This document shows, one piece after another, positions 47,401 to 59,400 of a DNA stretch of 64,000 nucleotides. Under the pieces are notes generated by a model. The model made no database searches. It was not told the origin of the DNA and saw only the letters and a list, made by a program, of their open reading frames with translations. Origin of the DNA: Eopsaltria australis (taxonomy: Eukaryota > Chordata > Aves > Passeriformes > Petroicidae); contig JAVTVJ010000002.1 of the NCBI GenBank assembly GCA_034509425.1, forward strand, positions 62,001-126,000, in the 5' to 3' direction. Position numbers and translations under genes: made by a program. Position 1 is the stretch's first letter; the number at the start of each line of letters is the position of its first letter.

Positions 47401-50400
47401 TGACAGAAGTGAAGTGCAATGAGGTTCAATGATTGAGACACAAAACCACAAACCTGTCCAGCTGTAAAAATAGCAACACTTCTCTCATTCTGACCCAGGA
47501 ATGCAATGCTGCTAGTAGGGAAATTATTTTCCTGTTCAGCCTTTCCTGTGGCAAGGTCAAATATGCAGTATCGAACCCAGTTCCCAGTTTTCAGAACAGC
47601 ATGCACTCCTTCAAAGACACATGAAGAAAAAAGTTAATGTGTTTTCTGGATGGCATCCAGTAAAAGAACTCCTAACTAAAGCACTTTCAAGAAATTACTA
47701 ATATCAATAGAAGCACCTGTTTATGTCCTTTTGAAAGTCTGTGTTTTTCACTTGGATGACAGACATATAAAGGAACCAACAAATTTGGACTCACAGGGTA
47801 AGTCCTACTTACCTTTTGAATCTACATTTACTGCTAGGATCTCTGTTTTTTCAGGAATACACAGCTTTTTGGGTGTTCTTTGAAAACAGTCAGGAACTTT
47901 TGGAGTTCCGCCAGTTTTTACAACCTGAAAACATACGTAAAATTTTAAGCCGCAATTAAGCACACAAAGTGCTGACACTTCAAAATACTGATTGTTTCCT
48001 CCATGTTTCACAAACACATACCTGCAGTTCATCTATTCTGAGCAGCCTACAGTCTTGGAGGAGAGAAGAAGGATCAGGATCGGAATTCGAACTGCTCTGA
48101 CAGTTTGCATTATTGGAGGTGCCTGGAAATTTCACAGCAACGTACGCACCATCCACTTTTAGCACCTACAGGCAGAACACATTAGAGTTTTACCACAACG
48201 CTGAACAGAGTCTGATTTGCTTCAAAATAAACCAGACCTCTATCAGGGAGAGGAAAAAATTTACAATATCCAGTGACAGAATTGTATAGCTCTTGGTCAT
48301 TAGCCTAGCCATTTTGCTAAAATTACTGAAATTGGAAAAACTTGTATTTCCAAATGACTTCACGAGCATCCTGAATCAAATCAAAGGTCCCTTCATTTTA
48401 ACACCCTACATCCAACAGGAGCCAACATCAGCTGACTAGAGAAGCTCCTACTGGTACTCCCCTGGTCTCCTTCCAAATTCCACCTCCTGGAAACAGCAGG
48501 ACAACTTCATGTTTAATAGCCTGGATAGACCTTTCTCTTATTAATTTACGCAATCACTTTTAGAAATAAACACTATTCTTGTGGCAATGAATTCCAAACA
48601 TTAGGCAACAATTCAACAACAACAAAGTCTACACTGAGTGTCCTTCTTCTTTAAGTGCCCATTAGTTCTTATACTCTAAGATAAAGGAAAAAATTGAGGT
48701 TTTTTTGGCCCCACCTGAAAATTTTTAGTGGTCCTTCCTCAAGAGGACTGTACACAGTGGAAAAAAAACCATTAGTTTATGAGTCTATTACCTGTTCTGT
48801 ACACTCAATGATCAAGTTCTCCACTCAGTCCCTTAGGACTGAAGGATATAGACAAGTGTATCCAGACATCCTTCATGCGTGTGTGCCTGTCTTTCTCTGA
48901 CTCCCAAGGAAATAGAAGCTATTCAACCCCACACTGACACAGGCATTTCTCACACTGTAAGCCTCTCTAAAGAGTTGCTGCCATGCATATCTAATCAGAG
49001 CTGTCAAAACAGGCTTCCTTGATACAGGGACTTCTTGTGCTATCACCAAACAGCAAGGCCCTTTGAATTTTCAGTTGAGACCATAATTTTCTCAAAAGGA
49101 AAACAAAGCTAAGGCAGAAGGGGGTGGGGAAAGGACAGACAATGTTTTAATTATGAGCAGAAATAAGAACACTGTATGCTCTAAGTCTTGATCAAAACTA
49201 GATATAAGCAACCATCAGTCTTTAATAAGCCCTGATTTCTCAGTAGTTTCTACAAAGAAAGTGCTTAACAAAGGTCTAGATATAACCAATTTTATCTAAA
49301 AGGTCTCCAACAATAAAAAACATCTCTCAAATTTTCAAGATACTGTATGTAAGAAAAATCTAGGCACTTCCATGTTTCTCCCAATTTCTCTAGCAAAGTG
49401 CAGCCTAAAAAGTACACTAGAGAAAATGATGTACTGACAAGCCTTAAAGCTTTGGCAGATTTTTTTTTAACAAAGATTACTGTGGATCGAGCTACAGCAA
49501 TTGCTCCCCACATGCTGAAACTTCACTCTAGAAGCAGAATTACAAATTCTAGTAGCAGAGCATCGCTGATAGCTGTAAGAATACTACCCAAAAATTTCAA
49601 TATTCAGACCTAGTCAAAAGATTCACAAACATTAACCACCATCTGGACTATACAACGACAGATTTCTACTGAGACTGGCAAGACAGCTCTCTAGACAAAA
49701 ACTGTGGTTTAGTAAAAAAGTTTATTCCATGCACATTTAGATGTTTCTAAGATAACCAGATTAACTTAAAAGCCTGCAATTGCACACTAGTGGTTCAATC
49801 AGAGTTTCTAGTCCAACATGTAGAATCTTTGCTGGTACAAGAACTTTATAAATTTGGGCTGCTTTCTGATGGAAACGTACCTTAAGAAAAGGTACAATTC
49901 CCCCATCTTTAACATATCCTATCTCCATAATTAAAAGGTTTTTACTACATGCTTTCTGGCTGCTCTTAGTGTTATCAACTACATAATTTCTCACATAACT
50001 TTTGATGTGTTCAGAGAAATTATGACAGTTTTTAAGTGCTGGAATTCTTATGGTATCCCACATGCCAAGTATTTTTTCTTTCCCATTCTGGAGGAAAATT
50101 ATGCATCTTTAAAAACTGGAAAAATATGCTTACTAAGATTTGGCTAAGAAGATAACCACCTCTTCAAAAGGTAACTCAGTTCTTTAGTTAAGTTACTACT
50201 ATAGCTCTTGGTTGTTATACAGAAAGAAAATAAAACTATCCCCTGATTAGTAAGCAAGGAGCTTGAGTGAAGTATTTGATAGTAACAGTACATAGAAAGC
50301 TCCAAAGCAAAGATGTGGCATAATGAGCCAGCACCAAACAAGATAAATATGCAACATAAACACTCCTCTTTAATTGACTTTATGTAAGTCTGAGGTAATT

Positions 50401-53400
50401 GAAAAACTCATTACAAAAATAAAATGCCAAAACGTAAAGGATTGAGATGCTTTAGCTTACAGAACTAATGTACTGCTGATACTGCAAACACTGAAGTTTC
50501 ACCAATTAGAAACATGTATTTTACATAACTACATATACAATATGTGCGTTACTAGGACTTAATTAAGAGAATGAATCGAATGAAAAAACAAGCAACAAAA
50601 TGGAAGTTCAAAGAATTTTTTCTGAAAAGCAGAAAAAATGCACTTTTTAGTGCATTTTCAACTACAACATAACAACACCTGGTCTTCCTTTTAATGGAAT
50701 AAAAAAATTTTTTTTCAAAACTGAGGGATGAACATAGCTGTTAACTCCTTTATCCTTATTTTCAGCCCACTGCCACAGTCCTTAATAACAGAATGCCACT
50801 GGAATCATTGAATCTTTCCCTTTCCAGAGTCACCATATTCTTGCTCAAAACACAGCAGCAGATGACTAGGAAAAATACATTTATTTCCTATCCAGTCTTC
50901 TTATTGGAATGGAAGAAATTTTAACATCACAGAAAAGGCTTCTATCTCCATCTCAAAGGCAGAATGAGCACCTTCAAAGAAATACTGATACAATTTTAAA
51001 AAATACTCAACTTTGAAAGATTACAAACAGATTCCTAATAGGGAGTGGGTAACTCTTCTGGGGCAAAGACTCAGTCTGAGCTCTTTCAATTTATCCTTCT
51101 CATGGAAGGCTTCAATCTCAGACAGGAATCAAAGGAAAAAACCCAAGTTCAAATGACTGACTGAAATAATGCAATACAAAGTAGGAATTAACTCCTCAAT
51201 CCAAATTTATGTTTTACAAAATTCCTAGGAGCTGACAGGCTTTCTGGGTATAGGAACTGCAAAACTGGTAATACACAGGAGTCTCACCTGGTTGAGGATA
51301 ACTTTGATGACCAGAAGCAGTTTGGGGAGGCCTTGGACACTGCCAATGGAAAGCCTCAGACCAAAACGAACCGCAGCTGCCAAAGAAGAAAAAAGCAGCT
51401 CCAACCCAGGTTCCCCATCCCTCTGTTCTAGCAGTGGTTTCAGACACCATTCAAGCCACGTCAGAAGAAGAGATCCAGAAGCTAATGTGGTTAAGTAGGA
51501 TATTCCAAAGCAAATGGGAACAACAGAAAAAAGCTTTTATGCCTCCGATACCCGTGAGCAGTAACAAAGGCTTATTTCGGCCCGTATCTTTTCTCGACAA
51601 CACTGAAAGAACACTCCATCAGACTTCTCACCAATGCAGACAAAACATGGGACAAGTGCCAGGCTATTTCATTCCATCAGTCTTCCATTAGGCAGATAAT
51701 CCTGTAATGATTGCCTCTTCCATCTAGTGACAGACTTGGAGGAATAAAGGCTTAATTTTGTTCCAAGCCATGAAGGATTTAAATTGAAATGAGACTGGAA
51801 GGTAATAAATTCCAAGGAGCAAGGAGATGACTACCTACAAGAGTGTATCTAGCAGACATGCTTTCCTAATTTCCTTCAAGACCACCCCAGTGTAAGAACT
51901 CTTGCACTCTCATCACACTCTCTGGTCATTCACTGCTTTGGCATCATATGAAATCCACACTTACAAAGCAGTGTGTAAAATGCAGGTTGCATGATCTACT
52001 GGCATCAGAATGATCACAAACACTTGGATCTCAGCACTCAGGGGAGAGCTGTTACATTACCAACAAAGTGCCCAGAGAGACATGGGCAGAAGTCAACACC
52101 TTCTACCTGCCCACCATTCTACAGACGACAGCAGGGGTAGTGGAAGGACTTTGAACAGGCATTTTTTACAGACATCATGAAGCTGCTGCAGACATCCAAA
52201 AGTATGGGGATATAAAATTTCCAGAAACAAAACCATTTCAGGAACCCCTTCCTTTCCTATCTCTAAATTCTACCTCCTGAAGACTAAGTGAAAATTCTTC
52301 TTTTTGTGTAAAACAACTTATATAAGTAATTTTAAAAGGTGGCAAGCATTTTGACAGAAGCTCATGGCTACCACACCTTATTCATTTTATTTTAAAGAAT
52401 ATAAATGTTCAAACTTTAAGATGCTCTTGCAGGTAAAAGGACAAAAATAACTGTTTTATTTCTCTTACTCCTTCAAATCTGAATCATTACATAAAGCAAG
52501 AGTTTTGGCCTCAGAAACCAGTTTAGTGCAATTGACTTCATATTGCGCTCAAAAAATATACACCAAGTTACCAGTGTGTATTTCTCAAAGATGCCCCAGT
52601 ATTCGTATGCTCCACGACCACACATTTTACTGGATGACAGCACTTTGAGAGAAGCTGTTACTCTATTGACACCACACTTTGTAACATCAAGTTCTTAAAA
52701 CTCAAAGAAGTTTCAAAGCCTTTCCAACTTTCTGAAACACCAAGGCTAACATGTTCCGAGGTTACACTGGAATAGTACGTTCTCATGTAAGATGCTCACG
52801 CCACTGAAGGCACCCATAACAATACATCAAAGATGTGACTTTTCAGACTGTCAGTCAGTAAACATAAGACAATGGAAGACCAGATTAATGTATATCTGGG
52901 TGGACTATAAAAGGGTAGAACTTCTTAACTCATGAAGTCCTAAGAGCCCAAACCCATGTAATGATGTTTTTGCAGTCTGAACCTCTGTACACACACCTTC
53001 AAAAACTACTTATGGATTCAATAGTCAGATTATTCAGAATTCAAATCCTCCTTGTGCTTAATTCAGCTCACAACAAGTTAAATTACAAACATTCTGCTGT
53101 TGCAGAATGAACAACATTACTCTGGAGTCTGTAGGAGAAAACTGCCAAGGGTAACTCTTCTGCAGACTAAAGTGCCTCTGGTTCTTCTTCCTACAATCAC
53201 ACAACCGATCCGAATCAGAACATATAACGAGACATAAACTTGTTTATTGTCTTGTAATAAACTGCATTTCTGTCTTTAACCTGGACACCACCAGGCAAAA
53301 AATACTTATGATTTTGTCTGCCGGATTCTACCTAAGCTCTAAAGATAAAGTATTACAAAGCCGTAAAAGAAGAAGCGTGAATGGCAGAATACATCACTGG

Positions 53401-56400
53401 GAAAGGACAATGTGCTTCATGAAGGCAGACAAGCATTTTTGCCATAAACGACTGGTCTAGAATAGACTCAGCACCAGTAACTCTGTTCAGAAGACATGCC
53501 ACTTACTGATTTTAGCACTTCAGTGAAAATATAAACATAAAAATTCAAGCTCTTTTAGATTGATTATAGTAGTTCTTGAGGCAATGCACAGACACCTTCG
53601 TAACTGTATACAGAAATAGTAGAACAGTCTCTGTACTTAAAATCTTAGGATCTAAAACAAGAAGGACAGATAAGGACAAGAGGGACTTTCCCAAAGCTGG
53701 TATCGGAGGAAAACAATGGTTTCAGCAACTTCAACTAGATCTCAAAATTTTATTTACAGATATTGAAGTGTTACAATGAACTAAGTGACTCCATATTCCC
53801 TTCTGCAGAAATGACCTAAACACGATAATGAAAATTCATTGTGAGCCTGCTCCTTTCAAAGATACTGCTCAAGGCAAATCTTACACTCCCACAAAAGTAA
53901 ATCCATTAAGGATGCAGGTAAAATAACTCTTACAAACTTCAGCTGCCTTCTGTTAGAAGTTACTAATCCTCTTCTGGTAACATTTTTTCAAATCTTCTAT
54001 GAATCAAGTAGAAAGCATCCCAGTCTTTTCACTTTGAGGAAAACCTTACTGGTTTTCTCATTGCTTTTATTTTCAAAAAGCATATCAGAGAACTGTCTAG
54101 AGGACCTAAACATCACACTATAGTGAGAAAGGAGAAAAGGGTGTGTTTTCCTCTATATGGCTCTTGAGTCAGAGCAAAAGTTTATTAGAGGAAAAATGAA
54201 AAAATTACAAGGATTAAACAAAGAGATTTTCAGGAGTAATAGATGAAGTAACTTTATAATCATATTAATGAGGCATGTAATTTCTAACCAAAGTATTTTT
54301 GTTTTTTGGTTGCCAGAACATGAGATTCACCCAAATATTCTACCTATGTATATGCAAAAGTCAGCCACAACAGGTGAAACCCTTCACAATCTCACTGGAG
54401 ATGTGGGAGTTATTGCTCAAGACAACAAAATAATATTTTGGATAAAACCACATCTGCTTTTCTTAATACTGTGGTTCAATTGGAAATACCAGAATTTTTT
54501 AAGATTCATCACGTTTTACTTACAAACCCACTGTATCATTGTCACTATGTTATGGAGAAATATAAATGCAGCAAAAGTCATCCTCATCAGAAACACTCTT
54601 GAGCATCCCCGAAAGAATGTTTTTTTTAAACAGTTAGCTTATCTAAAATAAAAATCTTTCTTTTTCCCCTCCCCAAAAACAGTGAGACAGTGTATTTTAG
54701 ATTTTAGACAAACCTTGCCAACAGGAACATTCTTAACATCTTCTACAAACACAACTTCCCTCAGAGACCACTGCTCTTCATTCACTTTCTCCTCCTCTTT
54801 CGGGGCAGGAGTAGATCGTCGTCGCTCTGAGACAAAAAAGTTATTACCAAAAAGAAAGACTTGAAATACTTAATCAAAGCATCAAAATGCAATGTCCAGG
54901 AAACACCAAACCTTTCTCCCAAAAAGATTATCAGCAGTCAAATGCAGAAATTAACAAGAGGTTAACAAGAATAGAACTTTAAGAGGCAGAGCTACCTAAC
55001 AAGTATATCACACCACTTTCATGTTTTTCTATGGATTTGGCACTAATAAAGCCTATATGATAAGCAAGGCAAATTTAAAAGATATTTAAGAAAAGTAGTT
55101 AGAATACAATTTTTTAAAATTTAAATAATACAGTAATTGGAATACAAAAAATTAAAATACAAGGAATAAGCCCTGTTGTAAGTTAAACACCTGACACTGT
55201 GAGACCACTCAGTCACCCCTGATATAGTGCTTTATATCAACATTACAAAAAGTCTGCTTGCCTACCACATATAGATTACTTGGTAAACTTCTAGAATAGC
55301 AAATGAGGCAGAAAACAGCTATTTGGGATAATGGAAATTGCAATACAGTTAGATTTGCTGCAGACTTTATCTGAACAGTAACTGTAGTACACTCAGGATC
55401 AAGTCTAAATACATAACATGGCTAAATTAACACTGACAAGAACCTTTAATCTTCCAAGTTGAGTATATAGTGTAATTAATACTATCAACATATTTAAAGA
55501 AGCAGAGAACTTCTAAGCTAATTGCACAGTTAACTTCAAACAGTAGTTCAAAAGCCCAAGCAAAGTTGAAAAATTACAGCTGAATGAACTGCAAAAGAAA
55601 TCAATAGTAAAAGACTTCCAGTAAAATCAGTGACTTCTGCAGATCTGAGCATATGAGATTCTCAGTCACTGCACAAGGCCATTTGAGTCATTAGGTCAAT
55701 GCTTCTTAAACCTGCAGTTTGTGAACAATTAGAAGAAAAAGCTGCAGAGAGATTTCTTCAAATGATGGCATTGTAATTAACATTTTATAAATTTATGTGT
55801 TTCAATGGAGAGAAAAAAATGCTTAAGGAGTCCAGTTACATGAATTCGGATGTAGCCTTTCAGGTTTTTAAGCACAACTTATACTATAAAACTTCTCTGA
55901 CTGCTTTTGTATGTTAGTAAAGAATGTCTCCTTTTAGACATTTTCTGTAATAGATACAAACTACTGTTTTCTGCACTGACATTCAACTGCAAGGCAAGCT
56001 GTTCAACAGCAGTTTAATCTTCAAAGAAGTTTTCCAAAACAAGTTCAACTTCTGGGCTGCAAAGAAACTCATTATCACATTGCAATTAAACATAACTTTA
56101 TCTACAGAATTTCCTCTTGATCACCTCCTGAAAGATGCTTTTGATTCTGAGAACTGTAACGCTTGCACAGATACACCTTACATTGAGTAGTCACTGTTTA
56201 TGCGTTTATTTAACACTGACAATTCACAGATTTATTACAAAAGCCTTTATCTCTACTGCAGTATAGATACTGGACTGAGAGACCAAAGGATTCTGAAATT
56301 AGTACATAATCACTGCAGAACTGCCTTTTATGGAAACTTCTTATCTACACAATTATTTAAGGTTACTCTAAGCCACACATTACTTACTATATGGCATTGA

Positions 56401-59400
56401 TGCACTGCTTGCTATTGAAGATGCATCACTACAAGTGGAAGCTGGGGATGGTGGAGGACCCATCTCAGTTTTCACTGGTTCCTGTTTGTTTTCAGGTCTA
56501 GAATAAAAATTAGTACTTAGAACAAAGAAAGGAAAAAGGGAAATCTTTTCCTTTTCCTTTCCCGTGACAATGAACAGCGTCAATGTATCCCAGTATTGTT
56601 CCTTTAATAATACCTTAAAGAAGTAACTCCACACTTGTGAACAACCATCCTAACTGCCAAGGCTATAAATCTTGATGTTGGGAATGGTGCAATGCTGCTC
56701 AGTCAGGGATTAGCTTTTTAACATTAACTGAACATAGATACACTATTACAGAAAATACACATTATGAGCTTCATTTGAGGACAAATAGAATTATTAGTTT
56801 TATACAGTAACCTAAAACTCTGAAACTGCTAAACATTTTCAAGTTTTACTAGCAATTGTTTAAATCTGTTTTAAGAAACATTTAAATGGAAATTATCAAC
56901 CCAAAAATTTATTTTCAAACTATGGAGGGGCTGAAACAGATCTGTTTAATCTCATGAAGAGCCAGAAAACAGCTGGTTCCTTTTACAGCTATTAAAATAT
57001 AAAATCTTGGAAACTTTATGAAACACTGTAGGCTAGCCCTCCTGCATTTCACATGTCCATAGTGCTTTAACAAAACTGAAACACCTTTCCTGCAGTGAGC
57101 ATTTCAGCACACCTAGCCAAGTTTACAAGAAACCTAGTACCTTATAAAGAAGGCAAAATTTTCAAAGTTATAAAAATCTGATGTTCCTTTTTCATTATTA
57201 CTCCCCAGTTCAAGAGAGTATCAAATATACAATCTGTGTGTATGTGTGCATGTTCTCCACACTTACTTTGCCTCGGTAGTTTTGCTGGCTTTCTCCATGT
57301 TTTTCAAGCTCTCAGGGGACCGAAGCTGAAATCGACAGCTGTCATTCATGTTCCAAACAGATTCCATTAACACACCAACTTTAGGAATTCCAGCACTGAT
57401 TGAAAAAGCAACTGCTCCAGCATGGTAGAGGGGGTTATTTCTTAAACACACCTACAGATAAAAATATTTACTTCTATGAGAAAAATGGATTCTACTGAGG
57501 AAACTTATATGTGCATTATTTTCTTGGTGGCATATGTAGTAGTCAAAATACGAAACTCAGGGAACCAGGTGAAGAGGAAAGTCAGCATTACATATGGAAA
57601 AAGAAGCTGTTATGAAATTCACAGCTGAAAGCAGCAGTTTTAGCAGTGAAACTGTTCAACATACAGTATTTAGATGCTCAAGCAAAAAAGGAACAATTAC
57701 TCTAATAAGAGAGACTCATCACAGTGTCAATTAGAATGGTTTTGAAATCAAAAGATATGTGCTCCCTGGGAAAGAGCTGCTTTGTCTCATACTAGTTCTA
57801 GTACTAATCACAAAAAAAAAAGTGCAGAACTTTTTGTGCTAATTAATTTTGTCGTGTTTTTTTAATAGCAGGTTGTAAGGTCATCACATAGCATGGTAAA
57901 AGTGTCACTGGTGACAGCTGTACTTGCCTGGGTTCCAACAGTTATGTTTGGCATAGAGGAGATACCAGCGCTAGACTTCGGTTTTTTATTTTTTGCTCTG
58001 GCCTTTTCTAGCATTTTCTTCCTTTGGCTGAAAGGAACTACACCCCTGTGGAAAAATGCATGTTATTTTAAAAAGGCTGTGAAAGAAAAGCTTTGTTCAG
58101 AACTTTGAACAGTTTATTCCTTCTGCTTAATGTAATCATGAGCCAACATTCAAGTGTGTGCGCCACCTTCTCTAAAATCTCAAAGCATTGCAGAAATACC
58201 ATCTTTTCCTATATATACCCCCATCTTCCAAACTCATCTCAACTGCCCCAATTTATTAGCAGGAGGAGGAAGAGGCAGAGCACGACTTATTTCACTGCCA
58301 AATGGCTTTCCTTTCAGTCTGAATTGCTGCAAAACCTCTGTCACAAGTGGTATACTCCAGTCACAACTTTCAAGATGCAGGCTGCCTCTCTGAATTTGAG
58401 GGTATCTTTCCCACAACTACTGATAGTTTTCGAATTTGCAATCTCTGGGGAACAACATTTTTTTTTCTAAATTCTAAAAGCCTCACTTTGTCTCTGAGTA
58501 CATGGCTGAAGGAGTCTGGGGCTCTTACGACAGACTTCCACTGCAAGAGGGGAAAAAAACCACTTCTTTTGTAATTGGATCCACTCAGTTTAGTTGAAAA
58601 TCATGCCTGCATACACAGTTAAGCATGCTTATTATTTTGATAGTTCATGTTTTAGTCAGTGGCTTACAGTCAGAAGCTTTGACTCAAGAAGCTCCTTCAT
58701 GTTAAGTAAAACATAAAAAGCATCAGTCCTGTGAAACACTGGAATCTGAAATCCTGTCTCATGTACTACAGATCACTGTAACTAAGGGTATCAATAGCAA
58801 CAAAAGCTTTTGTCTACATCAATCTGGTAACCAGAAAAAGACAGGTTACTTCATAAATTGTTTCCAAAGACTACATGTAAATGCTAATAGGTATTTTTGT
58901 ATTTTGCACCGATTAAAGATGGAAGTAAAGATGGAAGGTTCTAATAGCCAAGTATCTCCAATGCTATGGCTTAGCACTTTCTATACAAAGAGTAATTAAA
59001 GTGCCATGTCTCTCCTGCCATAATGAAAGAGCCAAGAACCACAGACGTGTAATTTTGGGATCTGGGAGTGGAAGTTGGAATAAACCATGTCTGTGTTTAA
59101 AGTGACAAGTCTAGCTACAAGTCTACTTAAATATTTTCCAGAGTTAACAGAATGTACTGAGAAAGCTGTTTCATAGAATTAATTTTCAATGCTCTGATTT
59201 CAAGCTCATCATCAAGTATTTAATTCATTCATGCCTCAAAGCTACTTGAACTTTAGGCATGATACATAATGCAATGACTCCTGGCACACTGAAAAATAAT
59301 GCATGCTGACAGTGCATTAGTATTACTCCATGTATTCACTTAAATTAGAAACTCGTTTCAGAGCCTTTTTGGAAGTATTATTTTTGAGGGTTTGTTTTTT

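Larger units (their letters stand above)
48166..54713 (-). other. UBR5: UBR5 intron 16, the longest intron in the window
   Basis: 6.5 kb. It holds an ancient CR1 piece (48.44-48.70 kb), a coding-like plus-strand stretch (51.23-51.75 kb) and a possible MIR/L2 fragment (53.61-53.78 kb). Otherwise it is AT-rich unique sequence. Confidence 0.75.
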
